Shown here: one piece after another, positions 18,424 through 26,610 of the stretch
Position numbering within the stretch: the stretch's first letter is position 1
Layout: the number at the start of each line of letters is the position of its first letter
From: Gracilimonas sp017641085
GTDB lineage: Bacteria; Bacteroidota; Rhodothermia; Balneolales; Balneolaceae
NCBI RefSeq assembly: GCF_046115515.1
Contig: NZ_CP175953.1
Direction: 5' to 3' (one strand)
Length of the DNA: 64,000 nt
Made by a program: the position numbers and the translations under genes
Notes under the pieces: generated by a model
What the model saw: only the letters and a program-made list of their open reading frames with translations
Told to the model about the DNA's origin: nothing
The model's database searches: none

Positions 18424-19500
18424 ATGGAACTATTACCTGAGTGGGCACTCAATATCCACCCGTTGGTGGTGCATTTTCCCGTTGCTCTGCTTGTTGTGGC
18501 GGCAGGACTGAATTTGCTGACTTTCTTTATTCCGGAAAAATGGTGGGATGAATGGAAAAATACTATTCTATATGGATTGGGAGCGGTTGCGGCTATCGCT
18601 GCTTATTATACAGGCCAATCAGCCGCCGATACCGTGTTTTTGCCCTCTCAAGCTCAATCGGTATTAAACAATCATGCTGACTGGGCATTTTGGACTGTCT
18701 GGTATTTTGGACTTTATGCAGCGGCACGCATCGCGCTTCACTGGTATAAAATGATGGACAAATTTAGTCTCAGAATCCTTGCATTTGTCATAGCTTTGCC
18801 CGGAGTGTTTCTTCTTTTTCAAACCGGAGATCACGGTGCCAAGTTGGTATTTGGTTATGGAGCCGGTACAGGGCAGTTGTTAGAGCAACAAAGTTCTGCG
18901 AATGCTTCTGCGACAACTGACAGCTTGCTTCAGTCAAATTCAACCTTCAAAGTTAATGATAATGGGGATTGGTCATGGGAGATCGGCCCCAATGGTGTTA
19001 GTACGCTGCTATCAAAGTTCCAGTGGCTTGAAGGAGCTCCTCAGAATCTTCAGCCCTCAGTTGTTAAAAGTGGAGATAACTACTTAATACAATTGACCCC
19101 CGAATCATCTCCCAACTTTTTTACTGTACGAAATGCTTTACTAAATGTGCAGGTCGATTATTACCTGGATCTGTCGAATTTTGATGGCGAGGTGGAGCTG
19201 GTCAACCATGTGCAAGATGCTCAAAATTACGATTTCGTCACCCTTAGTTCCGAAGGAACCATCACACAGGGACGGGTAATTGGGGGAGAAACTAACATTT
19301 TTGGTGAGGAAAGCTATTCGGCTTCCGGCATACTGTTTGTTCGTACAGTGGTTAACGGCACTCATTTCAGAGCGTATATTAACAGGGAGATGGCCGTTCA
19401 CGGGCATGGAGATGCCCCGGAAACCGGGAAAGTTGGACTCCGGCTAAATGGAAGCGGTACTGTAATCATCGACAGCATTTCTTTAACACAACTCAATTAA
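18424..19500 (+). CDS. DUF2231 membrane domain fused to a lectin-like (LamG/DUF1080-type) domain
   Basis: 358 residues from the ATG at 18424, preceded by AAAGGA; a TTG six bases earlier is less likely. The N-terminal 145 residues form four membrane helices of the DUF2231 type (WALNIHPLVVHFPVALLVVAAGLNLL). The exported C-terminal part (about 170-358) looks like a concanavalin-like beta sandwich as in 3-keto-disaccharide hydrolase/DUF1080 proteins, ending with a His-containing motif VHGHGDAPE. A close paralogue lies at 44447-45517 and keeps the HGHGDAP element. DUF2231 often accompanies cytochromes and metal resistance genes. It begins a cassette with a cytochrome c and an NTF2-like gene. Function unknown. 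Confidence 0.75.
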   Translation: MELLPEWALNIHPLVVHFPVALLVVAAGLNLLTFFIPEKWWDEWKNTILYGLGAVAAIAAYYTGQSAADTVFLPSQAQSVLNNHADWAFWTVWYFGLYAAARIALHWYKMMDKFSLRILAFVIALPGVFLLFQTGDHGAKLVFGYGAGTGQLLEQQSSANASATTDSLLQSNSTFKVNDNGDWSWEIGPNGVSTLLSKFQWLEGAPQNLQPSVVKSGDNYLIQLTPESSPNFFTVRNALLNVQVDYYLDLSNFDGEVELVNHVQDAQNYDFVTLSSEGTITQGRVIGGETNIFGEESYSASGILFVRTVVNGTHFRAYINREMAVHGHGDAPETGKVGLRLNGSGTVIIDSISLTQLN

Positions 19501-19529
19501 ATGACTATGTCTCGTAAATTATTTATGAA

Positions 19530-19994
19530 ATGTTAAGGATTGATTTCCTACTGCTTTTGATGCCTTTATTTATTCTTATCGGGTGTGGAAACTCTGAGAA
19601 TGAAAGATCCAAACCCGAAATAGTGGATGACTCCTTTAAGAATAACAGGTGGTACACAGAGTCACAATATAAAATGGGTAGGGTCGTATTTTCAGAAAAC
19701 TGTGCCCGTTGTCACGGGACAAAAGGCCAGGGATTGGTAGAGAATTGGAAGAAGCCAAACCCTGATGGATCCTTCCCGCCACCTCCTTTAAATGGTACGG
19801 CACATACCTGGCATCATCCGATGGAAATATTAGTACAAACTATTAATAATGGCGGAGCACCATATGGTGGCAATATGCCAGCTTTCAGGGAAGTACTTTC
19901 TGAAGAGGAAAAAATAGCTGTTATTGCCTATATACAAAATTTATGGGACCAGAAAACCTACGATCGGTGGACTAATATGAACGCAAAATTTTGA
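19530..19994 (+). CDS. Lipid-anchored monohaem cytochrome c
   Basis: 154 residues with a lipobox (LFILIGC, Cys at 19). One haem site is present, C58-A-R-C61-H62, and a likely axial Met lies in GGNMPAF; the C-terminal helix EEEKIAVIAYIQNLWD is the usual final helix of class I cytochromes. It would be an electron carrier anchored in the periplasm. It sits 29 bp after the DUF2231 fusion and 27 bp before an NTF2-like gene, so it is co-transcribed; the second copy of this cassette at 44-46 kb lacks it. Confidence 0.92.
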   Translation: MLRIDFLLLLMPLFILIGCGNSENERSKPEIVDDSFKNNRWYTESQYKMGRVVFSENCARCHGTKGQGLVENWKKPNPDGSFPPPPLNGTAHTWHHPMEILVQTINNGGAPYGGNMPAFREVLSEEEKIAVIAYIQNLWDQKTYDRWTNMNAKF

Positions 19995-20021
19995 TCTTAA
20001 ATTTTACAATTAAAACCAAAT

Positions 20022-20462
20022 ATGGTAAACCTTATGAATAAAATATTTACTCTTACATTAGTGCTAATTAGCATTTCCATGACAGCCCTGGCTCAACAGT
20101 CAGAAGAACAATCTGTTAGTAAAATACTGGGCGACTTCGAAAACGCCATTGTTGAAAATAACTCGGAAGTTGCTTCCAAATTACTTCATGATGATGTAGT
20201 CATTCTGGAAGGAAACAACAGTGAAACAAAAGAACAGTACCTTTCTCACCACTTTCATTCAGATGGCAGGTTTCTAAGTGCGATAAATCGTGAATTAATT
20301 TCTGAACAAATAACCATCGAAGGTAATGTAGCCTGGGTATCGTCCCAAACAAAAATGATCGGGACCTATAATGAACGAGAAATTGACCGAACCAGTCTCG
20401 AGTTAGCAGTTCTGAAGAAAGAAAAGGGTGAATGGAAAATTATTGCTTTGCATTGGTCCTGA
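20022..20462 (+). CDS. Exported NTF2-like protein with HHFH motif (copy 1)
   Basis: 146 residues with a signal peptide (MNKIFTLTLVLISISMTALAQ); the ATG at 20034 is an alternative start. The fold is SnoaL/DUF4440-like: ILGDFENAIVENNSEVASKLLHDDVVILEG followed by EQYLSHHFHSDGRFLSAINRE, and a terminal strand KGEWKIIALHWS. The protein is clearly homologous over its whole length to that at 45530-45967, which keeps YLSHHFHSDG. The clustered His and Asp could form a metal site. It ends the cassette led by the DUF2231 fusion. Confidence 0.82.
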   Translation: MVNLMNKIFTLTLVLISISMTALAQQSEEQSVSKILGDFENAIVENNSEVASKLLHDDVVILEGNNSETKEQYLSHHFHSDGRFLSAINRELISEQITIEGNVAWVSSQTKMIGTYNEREIDRTSLELAVLKKEKGEWKIIALHWS

Positions 20463-20649
20463 TTTAGGAGCAATTTTTATTCAATTCATTTGAACTGGAG
20501 GGCATAGAATTTAAAACTCTGAATAGTAATAGCAATAATCGCATTATAAATTTCCGATTTGCAACTTTTGTAATCCAAAGATAATTACCATTTTATTCTT
20601 CCGTTTAAAAGTATCTATATTATAAATATTTTGTGTCAAAGGCATACTT

Positions 20650-22287
20650 CTACACAGCACAACAGCTTAGTTTTTTCACGTCTTTATCAAAAGTGAGTGC
20701 CGCAAGCTTAATTCCTTCAGAAAGGGTCAGGTAAGGATGAAATTCCGACTTTAGTGACTGAATGGAAACCCCGTGTCGAATAGCCAGAGCCAGTTCCATC
20801 AATAGTTCCGAACCTTCCGGTGCCAAAATACGGGCTCCAATCAAGCGGTCATTATCTTTGTTTCTGATCAACTTAATATAACCGCGGGTGTCCCGAGCGG
20901 CGATGGATCGAGGCACATTGTCCAGCGTAAGTTTAATTGCTTGATAGTTGACTCCAGCTTCTTCGGCTTGTTGTTCATCCATGCCCACACCGGCCACCTG
21001 TGGATCAGTGAAAATAACCCACGGTAAGACTGAAAAATCGGCTTTTCCATGACTATCTCTCATTGCATTTTCAGCAGCAACTTTTCCTTCATAGGCCGCA
21101 GTATATACAAACTGCCGTTCGCCCACTACATCGCCGGCGGCAAAGATGTTGGGTGTATTGGTTCGCATGGTTTCATCCACGGGAATGTAATTGCGTCCTT
21201 TGGTCTCAATTCCTGCGGATTTAAGATTCAGGTTCCCTGTATTTCCCTGCCTGCCGGTAGCAACTAATATCTGATCAGCTTCAAGTTCTTTTTCTTCTCC
21301 GTTTACCGTAAATCGAATACTTCTTTTTTTATCTGTTTTCGTTATTTCCAGAATGTCTGTATTCGTCAAAATGGTTAATCCTTCCTCTTCCAAATATCCC
21401 GTTAAGGCTGTTGCAAGCTCTTCGGGTTGATCACTTAACACATGTTCTGATCGCTGTAGTACCGTCACTTTGCTTCCCAGTCGACTAAAGAGTTGTGCAT
21501 TTTCAAGAGCAATATATCCGCCACCCAAAATGATGAGATCTTCCGGGAGCTGCTCAAGTTCATAGGCCGATTCATTGGTCAGATATCCCGCTTCTTTGAG
21601 TCCGGGTATTTCAGGAATAAACGGGGAAGCTCCTGTGGCAATTAAAATGTTCTCGGCGGTGTAGGTTGAATTATTTACCTGAACCTGATTTGTTTGAATT
21701 AACTTTCCGTACCCTTCAATAAGGGTGATGCTTGGATCATCCTTTATCACATTCACATACTTCTCCTGCCGCAGGTCCAGAACCATCTCCCGTTTTTGCT
21801 CGATCACTTTTTTAAAATCACTGATAGTTGCAGTGGTTTCAATCCCTTCAAATCTTGGACGAGATGCGTTATGGAAGGCTTCTGCGGTTCGGATCAGCGT
21901 TTTGGATGGCACGCACCCCACATTTACGCACGTTCCACCTGTTGGCAGACCTTTATTAATAATAAGCGCAGTTCCCCCCAATTCACTGGCTCGGATAGCG
22001 GCAGCAAAAGCAGCCGAACCGCCCCCGATAATAATCAAAGAGTAAAGGTTTTCACCAGTTTGCTCTTTTCCTGATTCGCCCACTACCTGATACTTTCCCG
22101 TCTGATTTACGGCTTCAATCACTGAAGCTTTATCAAGGGTGGATTCATCAAATGATACCGTAGCCGTTCCGTTGGGGTAGCTTACATCCGCCTTCTGTAT
22201 TCCGTTTAGTTTGGATAGATTATTTTCAATAGACACGGCGCAATGATCGCATGTCATGCCCGCTATGTCCAGTTCCAGTTCTTTCAT
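20650..22287 (-). CDS. merA: Mercuric reductase MerA with N-terminal HMA domain
   Basis: 545 residues from the ATG at 22287; the longer frame to 22350 would run into merT and is unlikely. The N-terminal metal-binding domain has GMTCDHC (C13, C16). The flavoprotein disulfide reductase core starts with IIIGGGSAAFAAA (FAD site) and has the redox pair C120-VNVG-C125. The C-terminus ends in the vicinal Cys pair C542-C543 (SCCAV), which passes Hg(II) to the active site and separates MerA from lipoamide dehydrogenases. It reduces Hg(II) to volatile Hg(0) with NADPH in the cytoplasm. It is the last gene of the arsR-merTP-merA operon. Confidence 0.97.
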   Translation of the reverse strand: MKELELDIAGMTCDHCAVSIENNLSKLNGIQKADVSYPNGTATVSFDESTLDKASVIEAVNQTGKYQVVGESGKEQTGENLYSLIIIGGGSAAFAAAIRASELGGTALIINKGLPTGGTCVNVGCVPSKTLIRTAEAFHNASRPRFEGIETTATISDFKKVIEQKREMVLDLRQEKYVNVIKDDPSITLIEGYGKLIQTNQVQVNNSTYTAENILIATGASPFIPEIPGLKEAGYLTNESAYELEQLPEDLIILGGGYIALENAQLFSRLGSKVTVLQRSEHVLSDQPEELATALTGYLEEEGLTILTNTDILEITKTDKKRSIRFTVNGEEKELEADQILVATGRQGNTGNLNLKSAGIETKGRNYIPVDETMRTNTPNIFAAGDVVGERQFVYTAAYEGKVAAENAMRDSHGKADFSVLPWVIFTDPQVAGVGMDEQQAEEAGVNYQAIKLTLDNVPRSIAARDTRGYIKLIRNKDNDRLIGARILAPEGSELLMELALAIRHGVSIQSLKSEFHPYLTLSEGIKLAALTFDKDVKKLSCCAV

Positions 22288-22291
22288 CCTA

Positions 22292-22918
22292 TTATTCGTT
22301 TTCTTGCTCTTGTTGAAGGTTGGCTGTAAATCCGGTCTTATTGATAGCATCCTGGAGGTCTTTTTCCGTGAGTTTCTTTTTTAAATACGAAATAGTAGCC
22401 GTTCCGCTGTCGTAGGATACCTCAGATTCAATAATTCCATCGAGTTTACCCAACTCATTTTTCACACTGGCTTCACACCCAGCGCAGGTCATGCCTTTTA
22501 CAGTGAAGGTGACCCGTTCTACATTTGCCTCGGAAACATATTGTATTTGTGTGGGTTGAGCGTCAGAGAAAAACCAATGGGAGTAGTTTGGAAAAGCCAG
22601 CAACAGCGCCGCCACAACGGTTACGGTGCCAAGAAATGATTTAGACTGGGTGAAACGGGCTTCTTCAGGATCACATTCACAGTCGATCTCTTTTGAGGGC
22701 TTCAGTTTTTGGTACCATGCAAACCCAAGTAAAAGAACAGTCAGCCCGATTAAATAAGGCCGGAATGGGTCCATGAATGAAAATGTAGAAGCGATTCCAC
22801 TTGTACCTGCCAGAATAGCCAGCACCGGTGTGATGCAGCAAAGGGAGGCGATAAATGCAACTCCGAGTCCAGCGCCCAGCCATTTGGTATCAGAATTATT
22901 TTCCGGTTGCTTGTTCAT
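22292..22918 (-). CDS. merT: Mercury transporter MerT-MerP fusion (MerTP)
   Basis: 208 residues. The N-terminal half is a three-helix MerT with the vicinal C27-C28 in the first helix and a cytoplasmic Cys pair (C80, C82 in DCECD). The last helix is followed by a MerP-like HMA domain with GMTCAGC (C145, C148). Hg(II) caught by the HMA domain in the periplasm is passed through the membrane Cys pairs to MerA. The stop lies 4 bp before merA, and the start overlaps the regulator stop by 4 bp, so translation is probably coupled. Fusions of this kind are known in Bacteroidota. Confidence 0.93.
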   Translation of the reverse strand: MNKQPENNSDTKWLGAGLGVAFIASLCCITPVLAILAGTSGIASTFSFMDPFRPYLIGLTVLLLGFAWYQKLKPSKEIDCECDPEEARFTQSKSFLGTVTVVAALLLAFPNYSHWFFSDAQPTQIQYVSEANVERVTFTVKGMTCAGCEASVKNELGKLDGIIESEVSYDSGTATISYLKKKLTEKDLQDAINKTGFTANLQQEQENE

Positions 22919-23295
22919 GCGGCTAATACCTCCATAATGGTATTGTTTTCAATTTGGTTGAAAAGTGGTTTCAAAAGATCGTCATAAGGTTCTTGCAGGG
23001 AATAGAAAATGAGTTTTCCCTCTCTTCTTGAATCTAAAAGTCCGGCGTCTTTCAATTTTCGTAGGTGTTGCGATATCGCCGGTACGGTCATATCCAAAAT
23101 ATCGCTCAAATCACATGGACATAAATCTTCTTCGGTGCTCAGTAAAAACAGAATTTTCAGGCGCACATCATTTCCGGCCAGTTTCAGTATGTCCGAGAGT
23201 TTTAAGATGGATGATTCTACCGCATGGATAGAATCAATGCAGCGGTTGATCTGGTTCAGATCGGCTACATCACGAATACAGGATTGTTTACTCAT
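22915..23295 (-). CDS. ArsR/SmtB-family metal regulator of the mer operon
   Basis: 126 residues from the ATG at 23295; the frame extends to 23370 but that would cover the operator. The winged helix contains DILKLAGNDVRLKILFLL, the metal motif LCPCDL with C59 and C61 in the recognition region (as ELCVCDL in ArsR), and MTVPAISQHLRKLKDAGLLDSRREGKLIFYSL. Additional Cys at 6 and 19 may complete the site. ArsR proteins repress until metal binds. Regulation of mer by an ArsR protein instead of MerR is a known but minority arrangement; here a broken merR lies beside it. A perfect inverted repeat lies immediately upstream. Confidence 0.93.
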   Translation of the reverse strand: MSKQSCIRDVADLNQINRCIDSIHAVESSILKLSDILKLAGNDVRLKILFLLSTEEDLCPCDLSDILDMTVPAISQHLRKLKDAGLLDSRREGKLIFYSLQEPYDDLLKPLFNQIENNTIMEVLAA

Positions 23296-23301
23296 AGGAA
23301 T

Positions 23302-23327
23302 TATATTTAAGTGATTTCTTAAATATA
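23302..23327 (-). promoter_or_regulatory. Likely ArsR operator of the mer operon
   Basis: Perfect 10-bp inverted repeat: TATATTTAAG (23302-23311) and its complement (23318-23327) with 6 bp between. It ends 7 bp before the regulator ATG, the usual place for ArsR/SmtB operators, which are AT-rich imperfect or perfect palindromes. A second inverted repeat (ATCATTTAA, 23338-23346, with 23355-23363) follows at once and may extend the control region. Confidence 0.75.
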
Positions 23328-23338
23328 GAATCAGTGTA

Positions 23339-23587
23339 TCATTTAAGCAAGTGATTAAATGATGAATCATCTTGGTTTTTCCGAGTTACGCTTTTGCCTT
23401 CCAGGGCCTCAAGGATAGGGCACTCATCTTCGTGCACATCGCCAGTGCAGGAGTCAATGAGATTAAGCATCGTCCCTTTTATCCGCTGCAAGTCTTCAAT
23501 TTTGTGAATCACATCCCGGTACTTCTTTTCGGCCTCCACTTAGTTCGTATTTTCAACCATCCTGAGCTCCAAAAATCGAATTAATTA
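23339..23587 (-). pseudogene. Decayed merR-type regulator, C-terminal part only
   Basis: The minus strand encodes the C-terminal dimerisation helix and metal loop of a MerR/heavy-metal-responsive regulator: LELRMVEN, an in-frame TAA (23540-23542), then KKYRDVIHKIEDLQRIKGTMLNLIDSC and DECPILEALEG. The Cys pair of the metal loop (C-x-n-CPIL) is intact. The DNA-binding winged helix is missing, and upstream the frame is closed by another stop near 23595. A 66-codon ORF from GTG remains but cannot be a functional MerR. It reads as the relic of the original mer regulator, replaced by the ArsR gene. Confidence 0.8.
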
Positions 23588-23665
23588 GCCTTAATATTCT
23601 TCTCTTTTTTCTGTTTCACCATCTTGGTATAGCCACCTAACCTATAGAAATAAAAACTTCTTATG

Positions 23666-23683
23666 ATTTAAGCTTCATTTAAG
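23666..23683 (+). promoter_or_regulatory. ATTTAAG-N4-ATTTAAG direct repeat upstream of cusC
   Basis: Heptamers at 23666-23672 and 23677-23683, spacer CTTC, 11 bp apart and 76 bp before the cusC ATG. Matches the elements at 5162, 18302 and 30796. Confidence 0.7.
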
Positions 23684-23759
23684 CATTCCCCTCGTAGTTT
23701 GGGTTAAATACAACATATCAAACTACGGGCTTTGTGCCTTTTAAACCAAGGATTTAGGA

Positions 23760-25040
23760 ATGAAAAAAATAATGATAAAGGGATTTTTCTTCGGAATATC
23801 ACTGTTCCTTGTTTCATCTAATTTAAGTTTTTCTCAAACACCAGACTCCACATTATTACTGGATGAGCTTATACAAAAAGTATTAGAACAAAATCCAGAA
23901 TTAATGGCTTCAAATAAAGACTGGGATGCCAGCAAAACTAAGATATCACAGGTAAAAGCATTACCCGATCCTACGTTAGGTTTAAATATCATGAACCTGC
24001 CGGTCAACAGCTTTGCTCTTGATCAGGAGCCTATGACAGGCAAGCAGGTATCCCTGATGCAACCGTTCCCTTTCCCCGGTAAACTTAGTCTGAAGGGCGA
24101 TATTGCAAAAAGTGAGTCGGAGATAGCTTTACATCGGTATAGAGAACTTAAGAATCAGCTTATAAAAAACACCTCTCAGGCTTATTTCGACCTCTATTAC
24201 ATAGATCAGGCTCTTGCAACAGTTGCAAATAACCAGGAGTTGCTCAAGGAATTCGTTGAAATAGCTGAGACAAGGTATGGCGTGGGTAAAGGTACGCAAC
24301 CGGATGTATTACGGGCACAAGTAGCTCTTTCAAAAATGATTGATCAGGAACTCAAGCTTCTCCAACAGCGTGAAGCTGTGCAGGCCCGCATTAATACCCT
24401 ATTAAACGACCCCGCTGATTCGCCGCTTGGCAAGGCTGTTGTTATGGAACCGGAACCCTGGACGGGCAAACTACAAACGCTCATTCAGCGAGCCGACAGT
24501 AGCAGCCCGGTACTTGCAGCATGGAAAACGGCCGTTAAGCAAAGCGGGCAAAAGGTAGATTTAGCACTGAAAGACCGATATCCTGATTTTTCAGTTGGTG
24601 TTGCTTATACCCAACGGAATGAACTGCAAAACGGGATGCAGGGCTATGATTTTGTCTCGGCTATGTTCAATGTTAAAATTCCTCTCTTTTTAAATAAAAA
24701 GCAGAATAAAAAGGTACAAGAGACCCAAATTCGACAGTCGTCTATAGAGTATCGCTATCAAAATGTAGCAAATTCCATTGAACAAAAACTTCAACAATCA
24801 CTTACTGACCTTGAAAAAAACCAGAGACTCTTGGAACTGTACAGAACAGGGATTATTCCTCAGGCCGAAGAATCCCTGGAGTCATCAATAGCCGGGTATC
24901 AGAATGACAAGGTGGACTTCTTGTCTCTACTTGATAGTGAATTAACGCTTTTTCAGTTTCGCCTGGATTACCATCGCTTTTTAGCCGACTACCATAAAGC
25001 TATAGCAGATATAGAAGCACTAACCGGCACAGAGTTTTAA
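23760..25040 (+). CDS. cusC: Outer-membrane efflux channel, CusC/TolC family
   Basis: 426 residues with a signal peptide (cleaved after LSFSQ). Two OEP repeats are visible: long coiled-coil helices (QLIKNTSQAYFDLYYIDQALATVANNQELL and EQKLQQSLTDLEKNQRLLELY) and the PFPFPGKL/VGVAYTQRNE barrel parts. It forms the trimeric outer-membrane duct for the tripartite Cu/Ag pump encoded by the next two genes (21 bp to cusB). Transcription probably starts just after the ATTTAAG repeat, so copper control through the HMA-AraC regulator is likely. Confidence 0.9.
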   Translation: MKKIMIKGFFFGISLFLVSSNLSFSQTPDSTLLLDELIQKVLEQNPELMASNKDWDASKTKISQVKALPDPTLGLNIMNLPVNSFALDQEPMTGKQVSLMQPFPFPGKLSLKGDIAKSESEIALHRYRELKNQLIKNTSQAYFDLYYIDQALATVANNQELLKEFVEIAETRYGVGKGTQPDVLRAQVALSKMIDQELKLLQQREAVQARINTLLNDPADSPLGKAVVMEPEPWTGKLQTLIQRADSSSPVLAAWKTAVKQSGQKVDLALKDRYPDFSVGVAYTQRNELQNGMQGYDFVSAMFNVKIPLFLNKKQNKKVQETQIRQSSIEYRYQNVANSIEQKLQQSLTDLEKNQRLLELYRTGIIPQAEESLESSIAGYQNDKVDFLSLLDSELTLFQFRLDYHRFLADYHKAIADIEALTGTEF

Positions 25041-25061
25041 ACCTTTTTCAAAATTTAAACA

Positions 25062-26555
25062 ATGAGTACAACCATTATGAATACCAAATCAATATTACTA
25101 TCCCTCGGAGCAGTTGTCGCCTTTTCACTAGGTGGTTACTGGCTGGGAACACAACAAACTACTGACAGTTCAGCATCTTCTACAGAAACCGCGGAAGAGA
25201 TGCAGAATATGCCGAAGGCTGAATCAGATACCAGGCAAAAGGAAGATCGCGAAGTACTGTACTGGCAAGCTCCGATGAATCCAAGTGAAATTTATGATGA
25301 ACCCGGTAAATCTAGTATGGGTATGGACCTGGTTCCGGTATATGCCGATGGAGCAAGCAGCTCGGAAGGGATGATATCAATAAATCCCGTGGTGGTACAA
25401 AATATGAATGTTCGAACGGCCAAAGTTCAGCAAAAAGATTTATCAACAGTCGTCCGTGCCGTTGGGAAAGTCGATTACGATGAACAAAAACTTTTTACTG
25501 TAAGTCCAAAAATTTCAGGTTGGGTTGAGCAGCTTTACGTGGATTATACAGGTAAAATGGTGCAACGGGGGCAACCGCTATTCAGTATCTACTCTCCTGA
25601 GTTGGTGACCACTCAGAGAGAATACCTGTTGGCTCTAAAAACCCAGAAAAAGGTAGCCTCCAGCAGTTTTGAAACCATCCGTTCTGGAGGAAGTAGCCTA
25701 CTTGATGCTACACGCCAACGGCTAGAATATTGGGACATTCCTGATTCAGAAATAAAACAACTGGAACAAAGTGGGGAAGTCAAGAAAGCTATTACGCTAA
25801 AATCGCCTGCCTCTGGAATAGTGCTTCATAAAAATGCCATAGAAGGCGAGTATATAAAAGCGAGTACACCTGCGTATAAAATAGCAGATCTTTCAACCAT
25901 TTGGGTGCAAACAAGCGTGTACGACTACGAGGTACCCTGGATTGAAGAGGGACAACCTGCACAAATGGAACTTTCCTATCAACCGGGTAAAACCTATGAA
26001 GGAATCGTTGCCTATGTATACCCCACCCTGGACCAGAAAACCCGAACCGTTCAGGTGCGGCTGGAATTTTCCAACCCTAATCTTGAACTAAAGCCAGGGA
26101 TGTTTGCCAATGTAAGCATCCAAACGCGACCCAAAAATAATGTCACCGTCATTCCAAATGAGGCTATCATCAGAACCGGGGAACGTAACATCGTTTTTGT
26201 GGCAAAGGGCGAAGGCTCGTTTGAACCCCGCGAAGTAACCTTAGGTATGGAAGGTGGCGAGCGAAACAATGAAATTGAAATATTGGAAGGCGTAAAACCG
26301 GGTGAAGAGATTGTTACTTCTGCTCAGTTCCTTTTCGATAGTGAAAGCCGGCTGCAAGAAGCGATTCAAAAAATGCTTCAGCAAAAGCAAGATACCTCTG
26401 ATATGGAGAACATGGACATGTCCGGTGGTGAAATGAACCACGATGAGACGCCAGTCGACACTACCGATCATTCAAACATGGATATGACCGGCGGGGAAAT
26501 GAATCATGATGAAATGCCGGCCGACACTACCGACCATTCAAATATGAATATGTGA
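25062..26555 (+). CDS. cusB: CusB-type periplasmic adaptor with Met/His-rich C-terminal tail
   Basis: 497 residues (ATG at 25077 is an alternative). An N-terminal membrane anchor is followed by the CusB-specific heavy-metal-binding domain, here without Cys (YWQAPMNPSEIYDEPGKSSMGMDLVPVY, residues about 68-96; Met ligands as in E. coli CusB). The barrel-sandwich, hairpin and beta-barrel of membrane-fusion proteins follow (GWVEQLYVDYTGKMVQRGQPLFSIYSPEL). The last 50 residues hold two tandem copies of a unit with MDM, GGEMNHDE and DTTDHSN, extra Met/His metal-binding tails not found in E. coli CusB. It links CusA to CusC and hands over Cu(I)/Ag(I). Confidence 0.93.
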   Translation: MSTTIMNTKSILLSLGAVVAFSLGGYWLGTQQTTDSSASSTETAEEMQNMPKAESDTRQKEDREVLYWQAPMNPSEIYDEPGKSSMGMDLVPVYADGASSSEGMISINPVVVQNMNVRTAKVQQKDLSTVVRAVGKVDYDEQKLFTVSPKISGWVEQLYVDYTGKMVQRGQPLFSIYSPELVTTQREYLLALKTQKKVASSSFETIRSGGSSLLDATRQRLEYWDIPDSEIKQLEQSGEVKKAITLKSPASGIVLHKNAIEGEYIKASTPAYKIADLSTIWVQTSVYDYEVPWIEEGQPAQMELSYQPGKTYEGIVAYVYPTLDQKTRTVQVRLEFSNPNLELKPGMFANVSIQTRPKNNVTVIPNEAIIRTGERNIVFVAKGEGSFEPREVTLGMEGGERNNEIEILEGVKPGEEIVTSAQFLFDSESRLQEAIQKMLQQKQDTSDMENMDMSGGEMNHDETPVDTTDHSNMDMTGGEMNHDEMPADTTDHSNMNM

Positions 26556-26610
26556 ATCAATGGGCAAAGTTAAAGTACAAACCCTTTTAAACATTTTGGA
26601 GAATTAAGAA

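Noticed and set aside
20463..20649. Bidirectional terminator between the convergent NTF2-like gene and merA
   Set aside because: No stem with sufficient pairing and T-tract could be found by eye.
22287..22350. N-terminal extension of merA
   Set aside because: It would overlap the end of merTP and lacks family resemblance; the ATG at 22287 starts the HMA domain.
23339..23539. 66-codon ORF on the minus strand as an independent gene
   Set aside because: It is the C-terminal end of a MerR-type regulator, starts right after an in-frame stop and lacks the DNA-binding domain; treated as a pseudogene.
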